A stretch of DNA of 64,000 bases. It comes from Tepidicaulis marinus. GTDB lineage: Bacteria; Pseudomonadota; Alphaproteobacteria; Parvibaculales; Parvibaculaceae. Location: contig NZ_BBIO01000002.1 of the NCBI RefSeq assembly GCF_000739695.1, positions 219,534 through 283,533 of the forward strand. The letters are read 5' to 3'. This document shows, in pieces, positions 27,982 to 37,212 of the stretch. Below the pieces are notes generated by a model, which was given only the letters and a program-made list of their open reading frames with translations, was not told the origin of the DNA and searched no databases. Both the position numbers and the translations under genes were made by a program. The stretch's first letter is position 1; every line of letters begins with the position of its first letter.

Positions 27982-28749
27982 TCAAAAATGCGACAAGTAC
28001 CCGCCATCCACCGCAATGGTCTGGCCGGTAATGTATGAAGCGGCAGGCGAGGCAAGAAAGACCGCCACGCCCGCAATTTCTTCCGGTCGTCCCCAGCGGG
28101 CAAGCGAAGTGCGCCGGGAAAGCCAATCGGCAATTTCGGGATTTGCGCTCATCGCTGCATTCGCTTCCGTCGCAAAGAAGCCGGGCGCCACGGCATTGAC
28201 CGTAATGCCATGCTCGCCAAGTTCGGCGGCAAGCGCGCGGGTGAGAGCGTCAAGCCCGCCCTTCGCCGTCGTGTAAACCGCATCGCCCTTGTTGGAGATG
28301 GGCCCTGCAATGGAGGTAATGTTGATGATGCGCCCGCCCTGCCGCGCGCGCATCAGCTTCGCCGCTTCCCGGCTGAGATGAAACGGCGCGATGAGATCGG
28401 CGCCGATCAGCCGCTCCACATCCTCCATATCAAAATCGAAAAGCCCGCGCCGGTCGCGAATGCCGACATTATTGACGAGAATGTCGAGCCCGCCCTGCTC
28501 TTCCCCAATGCCGCGCAGAACCGTTTCGACAAGCGGGCGGTCGGTCACATCGAGAAGAAGCGGCGCGGCCTTGCCGCCTTCGCTCTCGATCGCGGCGACC
28601 GCCTCTTCAAGCGCTTCCCGGCGCCGGCCATTGACGAAGACGAAAGCACCTGCCGCCGCCAGACCCTTGGCGATCTCAAAGCCGAGGCCGCGCGCGCTGC
28701 CCGTGACCAGCGCATTGCGCCCTTCCAGTGAAAACCCGGTAAGCCCCAT
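27982..28749 (-). CDS. SDR family oxidoreductase (gluconate 5-dehydrogenase-like)
   Basis: 255 residues from ATG 28749. Classical short-chain dehydrogenase: TGSARGLG (16-23) binds NAD(P), NNVG at 93-96, catalytic Ser146, Tyr159 and Lys163 (YTTAK). The C-terminus TGQTIAVDGGYLSHF is typical. The overall pattern, with SLEGRNALVTGSARGLG and TSLARWGRPEEIAGVAVFLASPA, resembles gluconate 5-dehydrogenases, but many SDRs share it. The ATG overlaps the stop of the molybdopterin oxidoreductase gene by one base (TGATG), so the two are translationally coupled and may act together. Confidence 0.88.
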   Translation of the reverse strand: MGLTGFSLEGRNALVTGSARGLGFEIAKGLAAAGAFVFVNGRRREALEEAVAAIESEGGKAAPLLLDVTDRPLVETVLRGIGEEQGGLDILVNNVGIRDRRGLFDFDMEDVERLIGADLIAPFHLSREAAKLMRARQGGRIINITSIAGPISNKGDAVYTTAKGGLDALTRALAAELGEHGITVNAVAPGFFATEANAAMSANPEIADWLSRRTSLARWGRPEEIAGVAVFLASPAASYITGQTIAVDGGYLSHF

Positions 28750-29417
28750 CACCCGTACCGCTGCTCCGTCCACGGATCGCCGTCATTATGATAACCGCGC
28801 TCTTCCCAGAAACCCGGCTTATCCACTTCGGAAAACTCGATCCGCTTGATCCATTTCGCGCTTTTCCAGAAATACCAGCTCGGCACGATGGCCCGCGCGG
28901 GCGCGCCATGTTCCGCCGTCAATGGGCGGCCTTCCCAGCTATGGGCGATGAGCACATTCTCATCATCGAACATGGAAAGGCGCAAATTCGTCGTATAGCC
29001 GTCATAGGCATGAAAAATGACATGACGTGCTTCAGGCAGCGGCTTTACGACCTCGAGAATATGCCGCGCGGAAACACCCTCCCAGCGATTGTCATAGCGC
29101 GACCAGGTGGTGACGCAATGAATGTCGCTGAGAAAACTTTGTTGGGGCTGATCGAGAAAAGTCTGCCAGTCCCAGGTCACGGGATTTGCGACCGCCCCGT
29201 CTATGGCAAGCGACCAGGAGCCGGTTGAGATTTGCGGCTGAATGCCGAGATCGAGCACAGGCCATTTTTCCACCCGGTGCTGGCCGGGCGGCAAACGGTT
29301 TTCGCGCGACAGGTCTTGGCGGCCCGTCAGGTGCCGCCCCTCCGCCGCCGTCTTTTCTTTGGAGCGTATCAGCTTGTCTTTGATCTGCCCGAAGAACCCG
29401 CGCTCATCCGCACTCAT
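28749..29417 (-). CDS. Molybdopterin-dependent oxidoreductase, sulfite-oxidase fold, no signal peptide
   Basis: 222 residues from ATG 29417, with AGGAG upstream. It has the Oxidored_molyb (SUOX/MsrP-like) domain: IHCVTTWSRYDNRWEGV with Cys101 as the molybdenum ligand, HAYDGYTTNLRLS, and GAPARAIVPSWYFWKSAKWIKRIEF. MsrP carries a Tat signal and reduces oxidised Met in the periplasm. Here the N-terminus is polar (RGFFGQIKDKLIRSKEK) with no Tat motif or hydrophobic helix, so the protein is probably cytosolic. No MsrQ-like haem protein is adjacent. The substrate is unknown. Confidence 0.88.
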   Translation of the reverse strand: MSADERGFFGQIKDKLIRSKEKTAAEGRHLTGRQDLSRENRLPPGQHRVEKWPVLDLGIQPQISTGSWSLAIDGAVANPVTWDWQTFLDQPQQSFLSDIHCVTTWSRYDNRWEGVSARHILEVVKPLPEARHVIFHAYDGYTTNLRLSMFDDENVLIAHSWEGRPLTAEHGAPARAIVPSWYFWKSAKWIKRIEFSEVDKPGFWEERGYHNDGDPWTEQRYG

Positions 29418-29462
29418 GTTTTTCTCCTGCGTTCTCGCGGGGCCGATACTAGCCCGGAAACG

Positions 29463-29492
29463 AAAAAGACGGCCAGTCCCGAAGAACCGGCC
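29463..29492 (-). terminator. Intrinsic terminator with TTCG loop downstream of the MAPEG gene
   Basis: On the minus strand, GGCCGGTTC-TTCG-GGACTGGCC forms a nine-base-pair stem (two wobble pairs) with a TTCG tetraloop, followed by GT and five T. It lies 28 bp beyond the MAPEG stop and would separate that gene from the molybdopterin oxidoreductase. Confidence 0.8.
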
Positions 29493-29520
29493 GCCTTCTT
29501 TAACCGAAAGGACGCGCTGC

Positions 29521-29937
29521 TTAAAGCACGGCCAGGATGTTACGGATCGCGATAACGACGAGCACCAGCGTCGACACGGCAAACAGCGTGAAGCGCAGCG
29601 TCACTTTGTTGACCGTGATCTGCACCAGAGAATGCAGCACACGCAGACCCACATAGGCCCAGGCAAGCGTCAGGTTCAGCTCGTCCGCCACACCTGCAAG
29701 CTGCGAATAGATGATCAGCGCATAGAAGATCGTCGGCTGTTCATGCAGGTGATTGTAGTTATCCGCGGCAAAACGCGCGGGCTTCGGCAGCATGTTCAGT
29801 GAGCCGGGATGTTGCGCTTCTTGCGGATCGAGCCCCGCCGCATTCATCGCCGGGATACGGCGCGCATACATCCAGAACCAGACGATCAACGTCCAGGAAA
29901 CCAGTGCGAGCACCGGCGTCAGAAAAGTCGTTTCCAT
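29521..29937 (-). CDS. MAPEG family membrane protein
   Basis: 138 residues from ATG 29937; the frame runs further upstream but without a family match. Four membrane helices. The segment NYNHLHEQPTIFYALIIY contains the Asn, Glu and Pro of the MAPEG signature, and AWAYVGLRVLHSLVQIT is the second conserved stretch. MAPEG proteins include glutathione transferases and peroxidases of lipid substrates; bacterial members are mostly uncharacterised. A terminator follows, so it is a single-gene unit. Confidence 0.9.
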   Translation of the reverse strand: METTFLTPVLALVSWTLIVWFWMYARRIPAMNAAGLDPQEAQHPGSLNMLPKPARFAADNYNHLHEQPTIFYALIIYSQLAGVADELNLTLAWAYVGLRVLHSLVQITVNKVTLRFTLFAVSTLVLVVIAIRNILAVL

Positions 29938-30055
29938 GTGTCCCCTCCGCCATTCAGGCTTTGTTTTTTCCCGGCGAATGGGAAAAGTCGGAGGGCGAAA
30001 AGTCAAGAAAACAATGTGTGAGGCAGCGCGGCACCAGCGTTGACCCCGCGTCCGA

Positions 30056-30550
30056 TCAGCCTTTTTCGCGCAAGAGCCTTGCCTTGTCGCGCTGCCAGCT
30101 ACGGTCTTTTTCCGTCTGGCGTTTATCGGCCATCTTCTTGCCTTGAGCAACGCCAAGCTCGACCTTGGCGATTCCCCGCTCATTGAAATAAAGCCGGAGC
30201 GGCACGACTGTCATGCCCTGCTTGTTCACCGCATCGGAAAGCTTGGCGATCTCACGGGCATGAAGCAGCAATTTGCGCGGGCGGCGCGGGGCATGGTTGA
30301 AGCGGTTGGCCTGCAGGTATTCGGGAATATGCGCGTTGATGAGATGAACCTCGCCGTTCTTGATCTGCGCATAGGACTCACCAAGGCTCGCCGCACCGGT
30401 ACGCAAGGACTTAACCTCGGTACCGGTGAGCATGATACCTGCTTCATAGGTATCCTTGATGAAGTAGTTATGGCGCGCCTTGCGGTTGTCGGCGACGATC
30501 TTGCCGCTTTCATCCTTCCGCTTCTTGGCACCGCCTGCTTTCGAAGACAT
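30056..30550 (-). CDS. smpB: SsrA-binding protein SmpB
   Basis: 164 residues. The family features are [29 protein letters not shown] near the N-terminus, [10 protein letters not shown], and the C-terminal tail [14 protein letters not shown], which becomes helical in the decoding centre. SmpB carries tmRNA to stalled ribosomes. It lies 39 bp after dapA on the same strand. tmRNA (ssrA) was not found in the window. Confidence 0.96.
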   Translation of the reverse strand: MSSKAGGAKKRKDESGKIVADNRKARHNYFIKDTYEAGIMLTGTEVKSLRTGAASLGESYAQIKNGEVHLINAHIPEYLQANRFNHAPRRPRKLLLHAREIAKLSDAVNKQGMTVVPLRLYFNERGIAKVELGVAQGKKMADKRQTEKDRSWQRDKARLLREKG

Positions 30551-30589
30551 ATCTTCCCTATGCTGCCCGTGCTTGCTGCTTTGCCCGGC

Positions 30590-31468
30590 CTAACCGTTGA
30601 TCAGGCCGGCATGGATCATGGCTTTGCGCACGAGCGTACGTGTTTCGTCTTTCACCGGCACGAGCGGCAGGCGCAGCTCTTCCTCGCACAGGCCGAGCAG
30701 GCTTGCCGCATATTTCACCGGGCCGGGGCTTGCCTCGACAAAGAGCGCCTTGTGAAGCGGCATCAAGCGGTCCTGCAGCAAGAGCGCATTGGCATAATCA
30801 CCGGCAAGACAGGCTTCCTGAAACTCGGCGCATAGCGCAGGCGCCACATTGGCGGCGACGGAAATGCACCCCACCCCGCCATGGGCGTTGAAGCCAAGGG
30901 CCGTGCCATCTTCTCCCGAAAGCTGAATGAAGTCCGGGCCCATCAGATGGCGCTGAATGCTGACCCGCGAAAGGTCCGCCGTTGCATCCTTCACCCCGAC
31001 GATCCGCTCCAGTTCGGCAAGGCGGGCCATCGTCTCCGGCTGCATGTCGATCACGCTGCGGCCGGGAATGTTGTAGATATAGATGGGGATGTCGGTTGCA
31101 TCATGCACCGCCTTGAAATGGGCATAGAGCCCATCCTGGGTCGGCTTGTTGTAATAGGGCGTGACGACGAGCGCCGCATCCGCCCCTGCCTCTTCGGCAT
31201 GGCGGGTAAAATCGATCGCTTCCAGCGTGCTGTTCGAGCCCGTGCCGGCCATGACGGGGATGCGCCCCTTCACCGCCTCGATACACAGCTCGATGACCCG
31301 TTTGTGCTCGTCAGGGCTCAATGTCGGCGATTCACCCGTCGTGCCCACCGGCACAAGTCCATGTGTCCCCTGTTCCACATGCCAGTCGACCAGACGCACG
31401 AAGGCTTCTTCATCGATGGCGCCGTCCTTGAACGGTGTGATAAGGGCAACGATCGATCCCTTAAACAT
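30590..31468 (-). CDS. dapA: 4-hydroxy-tetrahydrodipicolinate synthase
   Basis: 292 residues from ATG 31468 ([16 protein letters not shown]). DapA condenses pyruvate with aspartate semialdehyde in lysine/diaminopimelate synthesis. The catalytic groups are visible: GTTGES (42-47), Tyr132 in YIYNIPGR and the Schiff-base Lys160 in VGVKDATAD. The N-terminus is preceded by GGAGC. Three 11-bp direct repeats lie 64-96 bp upstream of the start. It is divergent from the lytic transglycosylase gene. Confidence 0.96.
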   Translation of the reverse strand: MFKGSIVALITPFKDGAIDEEAFVRLVDWHVEQGTHGLVPVGTTGESPTLSPDEHKRVIELCIEAVKGRIPVMAGTGSNSTLEAIDFTRHAEEAGADAALVVTPYYNKPTQDGLYAHFKAVHDATDIPIYIYNIPGRSVIDMQPETMARLAELERIVGVKDATADLSRVSIQRHLMGPDFIQLSGEDGTALGFNAHGGVGCISVAANVAPALCAEFQEACLAGDYANALLLQDRLMPLHKALFVEASPGPVKYAASLLGLCEEELRLPLVPVKDETRTLVRKAMIHAGLING

Positions 31469-31531
31469 TGCAAAGCTCCTAGAGCACGGGCGGCGGGCCT
31501 GCCGCCATGCGAAAACAAAACCGCGAAGCCC

Positions 31532-31564
31532 TGTGAAACCGATGTGAAATCGGTGTGAAACCGG
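31532..31564. repeat. Three tandem 11-bp direct repeats upstream of dapA
   Basis: TGTGAAACCGA, TGTGAAATCGG and TGTGAAACCGG occur in line, each 11 bp, in the 270-bp gap between dapA and the transglycosylase gene. The 11-bp period would put each copy on the same DNA face. Such iterons often bind a regulator cooperatively. No known binding protein is recognised. Confidence 0.75.
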
Positions 31565-31738
31565 GCTCCGCGGCGCGGAACATAGCCGCAAACACTCAGC
31601 CGGAGCAAGGAACTAGCACCTGGGCGGTACGTTATTTGTTCTTCTGCCTCTGGCGGAGAGGGGGCGGGAATTGTAGGCTGAGGGCAGGATGAGCCTCCCG
31701 GTACATGGTGGATAAGGTTCTGGGTGAACAGGGTTCTG

Positions 31739-34237
31739 ATGGTGCGAAAATTGTCTGATCGCAATGTTTCAGCCGCGCCGCGGGCGTTTTGCGGCATTTT
31801 AGCCCTTTTTACCGGTTTAGCCTTCGGCGGCATTGCCCCCGCCAAGGCCGAAGCGCCGCCGGCCGTGCCGGTGAGCCGCCCGGCCCCGCCGCCCCCCGTC
31901 AAATATCTGCCCCCGAGCGAAGGCCAGGCATTCATCACCGCCCTCGATGCCGCCGAAAAGCGCGACTGGGCGGGCATGCTCATCGCCATGCGCGCCATCA
32001 AGGACCCGCTGACCCGCGACCTTCTGGACTGGGTGCGCTTCCAGTCCTCCAAAAGCGGGGCGAGCTTTGCCGAGATCATCCAGTTTCAGGCAGGCCATCC
32101 CGCCTGGCCCCGCCAGGAACGGCTAACGGAGCGGGCCGAGGAAGCGCTGCTCGAATTTCCCGTCGACGATAGCGATGTCATTGCCTGGTTTACCGGGCGC
32201 GAGCCCGTAACCGGCGACGGCAAGCTGCGCTATGGCCGCGCGCTGCTCGCGCAGGGTAATAATGAGGATGCTGCTTACTGGATCCAGCGGGCCTGGGCCG
32301 ATCATCAGTTTTCCCGTTCCCGGGAAAAAGAGATTCTGGACCGGCATGGGCACATGCTGGGCCTGCAGGCCCATGAGGACCGGCTGCGCCGCCTCCTCTG
32401 GGAGCAGCGCTACGACGATGCAAGGCGCATGCTGCAGCTCGTCAGCGAGAATGCCCAGAAGGTGGCCGAAGCACGCCTCAGCCTGATGCGCCGCACGCGC
32501 GATGCCGACACCGCCTTCTCGCGTGTGCCGCCGCATCTGCGCGGCGATCTCGGCCTGCTTTACGATGAAGCCCGCTTCCGCCGCCGGCGCGGGGAGAACC
32601 ATCAGGCCGTGCCTCTTCTCCTCACCGCGCCCACGGCGCCGCACCGGCTCGATCAGGCGGGCGACCTTTGGACCGAACGCAAGATCGCCGCGCGCGATGC
32701 GCTGGAACAGGGCAAATACAAGGAAGCCTACGATTTAGCCAAAGCCCATGGCCACGAACGCGGCCTTGCCTTTGCCGAAGGCGAGTTCATGGCGGGCTGG
32801 CTTGCCCTGCAATATCTGAACGAGCCCAAAACCGCCTTCACCCATTTCGAAACGCTCTTTAACGGTGTTTCCACGCCGATCAGCCAGGCGCGCGGCGCTT
32901 ATTGGATGGGCCGGGCGGCGGATGCGATGGGCGACACCGCCAAGGCGCAGGTGCATTTCAAGGAAGCGGCCCAGCACGGCACGACGTTTTACGGTCAGCT
33001 TGCCGAAGCCGCGCTCAGCGCCGGGGCGAAGAAACCCGCAAAACTCGTGATCGCCAGTGCCGATGCCGCCCCGCGCAAGGGCGAGGCGAGCCTGATGGCG
33101 CGCCCGGTAATGAAAGCGACGCTGATGCTGTATGACGCGGATTGGACACGGATGGGCCGCGTCTTCGCCCTGCATCTGGCCGAAACACTGGAACACCCGG
33201 CCGAGCTTGCGGCGCTGGCCGAAAAGATCGGCGGCCTCGGATATCCGGAAGTCGCGGTGCGTATCGCCAAAACGGCAGCTACCCGCAACATCGTCCTGCC
33301 CGAACAGTCTTACCCGCTCGGCGTCGTGCCGAATTATCCGGCCAAGGGGCGGCCTGTGGAGCCCGCTTTCGTTTACGGCCTCTCGCGCCAGGAGAGTGAG
33401 TTCAACCCGCGCGCCGTTTCCCATGCGGGCGCGCGCGGGCTGATGCAGCTCATGCCATCGACGGCAAAAGGCGTCGCCCGGCGCGTCTCTGTGCCCTACC
33501 GCCGGGACAGATTGCTCGATGATCCGGCCTATAACGCCATGCTGGGCTCGGCGCATCTGGGTGAGCTTTTGGACGAGTTCTCCGGCTCCTACATCATGAC
33601 CATCGCCGCTTACAACGCCGGTGAGCGGCGCGTGGATGAATGGGTCGACACGTTCGGAGATCCGCGCTCCACCGGCGTCGATGCGATCGACTGGATCGAG
33701 AGCATTCCTTATTCAGAAACCCGCAATTATGTGCAGCGAGTGCTGGAGAACATTCAGGTTTACCGCGCCCGCCTTGCCGGCGGTGTCGCCTCGCTCGACA
33801 TCGAAAAAGACTTAAAGCGCAATCAGGGCGCGCCGATCAGCGCGCCGCCGCCGCCCCGGCGCGCCGAGCGCACGCCATTTGCCCCGCCTTCTGCCGGGGC
33901 AGGAAGCGTGCCGGGCGTTGCCGTGCCCGCCAAACCGCTGATGCAGCCGGTTCCCGGGCGGTCCCAATCTCAAAGCGTGAAACCGCAAGCTGCGGCGCCT
34001 GCGCCTGCAAAACCGCAACGCCAGAACCCGCTGCCGCTCGCCTCGCCGGAGGGCGCGGTGCAAATGGCCCCGGTAGTCGAGCCCTCGGAAAGCATGACGC
34101 CGCAAGCGGTATCCACAGCGCCCGAAATTACCGGCAGCACAGGTGCCGCCCAGCCGGAGCCTGTGAACAAACCCGCCGGGCGCATCATCCTCAAACCGCC
34201 CCCCGGTCTTGAAACGCCGCGCGCGCCCCGCCAATAG
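31739..34237 (+). CDS. Soluble lytic murein transglycosylase (Slt70-like)
   Basis: 832 residues from ATG 31739; a GTG five codons upstream is an alternative. A signal peptide (about 1-40, ending AKAEA) is followed by a Pro-rich stretch and the long superhelical, TPR-like U domain (about 60-490). The SLT domain has GLSRQESEFNPRAVSHAGARGLMQLMPSTAKG, broken here by the catalytic Glu (codon 33392-33394), and AYNAGERRVDEW. It cuts glycan strands to anhydro-muropeptides. The last 150 residues are Pro/Ala/Gln-rich and probably disordered, an extension not found in E. coli Slt70. Confidence 0.93.
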   Translation: MVRKLSDRNVSAAPRAFCGILALFTGLAFGGIAPAKAEAPPAVPVSRPAPPPPVKYLPPSEGQAFITALDAAEKRDWAGMLIAMRAIKDPLTRDLLDWVRFQSSKSGASFAEIIQFQAGHPAWPRQERLTERAEEALLEFPVDDSDVIAWFTGREPVTGDGKLRYGRALLAQGNNEDAAYWIQRAWADHQFSRSREKEILDRHGHMLGLQAHEDRLRRLLWEQRYDDARRMLQLVSENAQKVAEARLSLMRRTRDADTAFSRVPPHLRGDLGLLYDEARFRRRRGENHQAVPLLLTAPTAPHRLDQAGDLWTERKIAARDALEQGKYKEAYDLAKAHGHERGLAFAEGEFMAGWLALQYLNEPKTAFTHFETLFNGVSTPISQARGAYWMGRAADAMGDTAKAQVHFKEAAQHGTTFYGQLAEAALSAGAKKPAKLVIASADAAPRKGEASLMARPVMKATLMLYDADWTRMGRVFALHLAETLEHPAELAALAEKIGGLGYPEVAVRIAKTAATRNIVLPEQSYPLGVVPNYPAKGRPVEPAFVYGLSRQESEFNPRAVSHAGARGLMQLMPSTAKGVARRVSVPYRRDRLLDDPAYNAMLGSAHLGELLDEFSGSYIMTIAAYNAGERRVDEWVDTFGDPRSTGVDAIDWIESIPYSETRNYVQRVLENIQVYRARLAGGVASLDIEKDLKRNQGAPISAPPPPRRAERTPFAPPSAGAGSVPGVAVPAKPLMQPVPGRSQSQSVKPQAAAPAPAKPQRQNPLPLASPEGAVQMAPVVEPSESMTPQAVSTAPEITGSTGAAQPEPVNKPAGRIILKPPPGLETPRAPRQ

Positions 34238-34289
34238 TCCAATGGCCAATAACCCAATAATTCAATAATTCAATAACAAAGAAAACAAG

Positions 34290-35153
34290 ATGAGCTTCAC
34301 GGAATTCTTCTACACGAACCAGGAAGGCATGCGCCTTTATGCGCGCGACTATGGCGACGCGCTGGCGCCGGGCGTGCCCGTTCTCTGCCTGCCCGGCCTT
34401 ACCCGCAATTCCAAGGATTTCCATAAGCTTGCCGAACATCTAAGCAAGCAGCACCGTGTGCTCTGCCCCGACTTCCGCGGCCGCGGGCGCTCGGATTATT
34501 GCAAAAGCTGGACGGACTACACGCCCCAGGCGGAAACCCGCGACACGTTCGATCTGATGGCCGCGGCGGGTGTGCCCCATGCCGCGATCATCGGCACCTC
34601 GCGCGGCGGCCTCGTGGCAACGCTGATGGCCGCCCAGCGGCCCGGCGCGCTGAAAGGCGTGGTGCTGAACGATGTGGGGCCCGAAGTCGCCCGCGAAGGG
34701 ATTACCCGCATCATGGGCTATGCGGGCAAGATGCCCGCCCCTGAGAGCTGGGACATTGCCGCCATCATGCTGCGGCAGATGAACGAGCGCCACTTCCCGA
34801 CCATCACCGGGCCGGCCTGGCACGAGTTTGCGCATATGACCTTCCGCGATGAAAACGGCAAACCCGCGCTCGATTACGATTCCAAGATCGGCGACGGCTT
34901 GCGCATCGGCATGAAACTTCTGCGCGGCAAACTGCCCAATATGTGGACCGAGTTCAAAGCGCTCTACACCATTCCAACGCTCGTGCTGCGCGGGGAAAAT
35001 TCGGATCTTCTTTCCGCCGAAACCGTCAAGCGCATGGAAGAGGTTCACCCGCGCCTGACCGCCGTTACCGTGCCCGACCGGGGCCACGCGCCCTGGCTCG
35101 ATGAGCCGCAATCGCTCGCCGCCATCGATGCCTTTCTGGAAGAGCTGCACTAA
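34290..35153 (+). CDS. Alpha/beta hydrolase
   Basis: 287 residues. The alpha/beta hydrolase fold is seen in LCLPGLTRNSKDF (oxyanion region), CPDFRGRGRSDY, the nucleophile elbow GTSRGG with Ser104, and DRGHAPWLDEP with the catalytic His. An Asp in the LRGENSDLLS stretch probably completes the triad. The family includes esterases, lactonases and haloperoxidase-like enzymes; the substrate cannot be read. Its 3' end overlaps the convergent permease gene by 4 bp. Confidence 0.9.
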   Translation: MSFTEFFYTNQEGMRLYARDYGDALAPGVPVLCLPGLTRNSKDFHKLAEHLSKQHRVLCPDFRGRGRSDYCKSWTDYTPQAETRDTFDLMAAAGVPHAAIIGTSRGGLVATLMAAQRPGALKGVVLNDVGPEVAREGITRIMGYAGKMPAPESWDIAAIMLRQMNERHFPTITGPAWHEFAHMTFRDENGKPALDYDSKIGDGLRIGMKLLRGKLPNMWTEFKALYTIPTLVLRGENSDLLSAETVKRMEEVHPRLTAVTVPDRGHAPWLDEPQSLAAIDAFLEELH

Positions 35154-36394
35154 AGCGCCTGCGCGGCGTTGATCAGCAAAAGGCCCAAACTGGCGGCGGC
35201 GCCCGCCACCGGCACCCAAAGCGGCACGGTGAAACCATCCGGCTTTGCGCTGGCGCTCTGCACCAGTTTCAAACGCACCAGGGCCGCGTTGACGAGCGCG
35301 AATACGGCCAAAGTCACATAACTGGTCGAGGCTGCCAGGTTTTCGACGGAAAAAAAGACCGCAAGCAACCACGCCGCGCCGGCCACCGCGGCAATCGCAA
35401 TCACCGGTGTTTGCGTGCGCGGCCAGATATAATTGAACGGCCCAGGCAGCCATTTTTGATCCGCAAGGCCGTAGAGCATCCGCGAGCCCATGATCAATTG
35501 AATGAGAACGCCGTTCAATACGGCAAGCACGGCAATCAAACCAAGAAGCCTGGCATCCGATCCGGTAAGCGCCATAAAGACATCCGCAAGCGGCGCTTCC
35601 GACTGGCCAAGCGTCTCGGGAGAGAGCGTGCGGATGGCGATAACCACGATGGAGAAATAAAACACGGCCGTGACGAGCAGCGTCAGAGCAATCGCGCGCG
35701 GTAGATTGCGCGCCGGATCGCGCACTTCCTCAGCCACATTGGCCAGATCCTCGAACCCGATAAACGCATAAAAAGCCAGAAGCGCGCCCGCCCAAATGCC
35801 CGGCCAAACAAGAGACGAGGCGCCTGCCCCCCACAATGAAGAGAGCGCGCCCTGGGCGGGTAGCTCGAAAAGGGTGCCGCTGCCTGCCCAGACGACCATG
35901 AGCAGGCCGGACAGCTCGATCAAGGTGATGAGTGAAGCCACCGCGACGGATTCGCGGATGCCCCAAATGACAATACCGGCCAGCACCAGCGTAAGCAGCG
36001 TGACCGCCGCAAAATCGGGCAGATCGACGATCAGCCGCAAATAGCCGACATAGCCTGCGATAATGACCGCCGAGGAAAGCGTGCCTGTGCTCAGGACACC
36101 GAAACCGACGGCAAGCGAAAGCCAGGGCCGTTTGAACCCCTCGAAAACATAAACCGCCTCCCCTGCGCTTTTGGGAAAACGGGAGGAAAGCTCCGCATAA
36201 GAACAGGCGGTAAACCCTGCCAGCAGCGCGGCAAGCAAAAAGGCAAGCGGCGCATAGAGCCCGGCGGCACCCGCCACCTTGCCGACCAGCACATAAATGC
36301 CCGCGCCCACCGTTACGCCAACACCGTAAAGCACGGTTAAGGGCAGCGAGAGGCTGCGCTTGAGCCTATGCCTGTCTTCCGTCCCTTCCGGCAT
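35150..36394 (-). CDS. APC family amino acid permease
   Basis: 414 residues with about 12 membrane helices. The first helix has VLYGVGVTVGAGIYVLVG, the unwound Gly-rich segment that binds the amino acid backbone in APC carriers, and AFIGFEDLANVAEEVRDPARNLPRAI is the classical helix 6/7 motif. Substrates of the family are amino acids, amines and related compounds. It starts 15 bp after the methyltransferase stop, so the two form an operon. A tryptophan-type attenuator lies upstream of that operon, suggesting control by charged tRNA-Trp and perhaps transport of tryptophan or a derivative (inference). Confidence 0.9.
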   Translation of the reverse strand: MPEGTEDRHRLKRSLSLPLTVLYGVGVTVGAGIYVLVGKVAGAAGLYAPLAFLLAALLAGFTACSYAELSSRFPKSAGEAVYVFEGFKRPWLSLAVGFGVLSTGTLSSAVIIAGYVGYLRLIVDLPDFAAVTLLTLVLAGIVIWGIRESVAVASLITLIELSGLLMVVWAGSGTLFELPAQGALSSLWGAGASSLVWPGIWAGALLAFYAFIGFEDLANVAEEVRDPARNLPRAIALTLLVTAVFYFSIVVIAIRTLSPETLGQSEAPLADVFMALTGSDARLLGLIAVLAVLNGVLIQLIMGSRMLYGLADQKWLPGPFNYIWPRTQTPVIAIAAVAGAAWLLAVFFSVENLAASTSYVTLAVFALVNAALVRLKLVQSASAKPDGFTVPLWVPVAGAAASLGLLLINAAQAL

Positions 36395-36409
36395 GATCTT
36401 GTCCGGCCT

Positions 36410-37090
36410 TCATCGTTTCACCTTCAGCATCATGCGGGCCCCGAGCTGAAACTCAAAGGGAACAGTCACCGTCTCGCAGGCATAGCCTTCCAGCCTCAGC
36501 CGCTTCATCACGCAAGGCAGATGGCTCGAAGGGCGCCCGTCGAGATTGAAGAGCGGAAAGATGCGCACTTCCCCCGCCACACGCGCAAGCTCCTTGACCG
36601 CGCGCAGGTGGAATGCGGCATCGAGATCGTCCCCATAGAGAAAGAGAAGATGCGAGCAAAGCGCAAGATGAAATGCACCATCGGCAAAGGGAAGCTTAGG
36701 CAGGGAGGCCGCGATATAGCGCTCCGGCGCGCACGCGCGGTCCGCGATGAACGCCTGCAAGGTCTCGGCTCTTAGCGTTTCAAGCGCGCTTTCGCTGCCA
36801 TAGGTTTTCCAATTGAAACGCTCCTTCGCCTCACGCATCGCTTTGCGCATGGGTGCGCGCACCGCCTCGAAACGCGCGGCGATATCGGCGCTCGCCTCGG
36901 CATAAAGCGGATCGGCGGCAAGCCCCTGCCCGCCGCGCGCGCAAAGCTCCCCTGTAAAAGAGGACGGCCCCGCGCCCGCATCGAGCACGGGTCCGGCAAG
37001 CGCCGCCGCATCCAGCGCGAAAAACGCTTCATATTCCTTGAACGTGCGCCCCCAGGGAACGATCCCCGGCAGCTCGAACTTGGCATTCAT
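36410..37090 (-). CDS. Class I SAM-dependent methyltransferase
   Basis: 226 residues from ATG 37090, preceded by GGAGGGAAGGG. Near the N-terminus is VPWGRTFKEYEAFFAL, followed by the SAM-binding motif LDAGAGPSSFTGEL, then an acidic-loop ADPLYAEA segment. LPFADGAFHLALCSHLLFLYGDD is motif IV, and HLRAVKELARVAGEVRIFPLFN follows. The substrate is unknown; proteins with this opening are widespread and uncharacterised. It is the first gene after the attenuator and is followed 15 bp later by an APC permease. Confidence 0.88.
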   Translation of the reverse strand: MNAKFELPGIVPWGRTFKEYEAFFALDAAALAGPVLDAGAGPSSFTGELCARGGQGLAADPLYAEASADIAARFEAVRAPMRKAMREAKERFNWKTYGSESALETLRAETLQAFIADRACAPERYIAASLPKLPFADGAFHLALCSHLLFLYGDDLDAAFHLRAVKELARVAGEVRIFPLFNLDGRPSSHLPCVMKRLRLEGYACETVTVPFEFQLGARMMLKVKR

Positions 37091-37146
37091 TGCCCTTCCC
37101 TCCTGCAAAACCGCAAGACAGGACCGCATGACAGGGCAGCGCCAAC

Positions 37147-37172
37147 AAAAAAGCCGCCCCGAAAGGCGGCCC
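37147..37172 (-). terminator. Attenuator terminator (3:4 hairpin) upstream of the methyltransferase-permease operon
   Basis: On the minus strand GCCGCC and GGCGGC form a six-base-pair GC stem (3:4) followed directly by six T, 57 bp before the methyltransferase start. Segment 3 (GGGCCGCCT) can instead pair with segment 2 (AGGCGGTCT, 37206-37214), up to nine pairs with wobbles, destroying the terminator. Segment 2 also pairs with segment 1, the end of the leader reading frame (GGGCCGCC at 37219-37226). This mutually exclusive 1:2, 2:3, 3:4 order is that of ribosome-mediated attenuators. Confidence 0.8.
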
Positions 37173-37212
37173 GAACTTCAGATATGCGACACGCGCACGC
37201 GAAGGAGACCGC

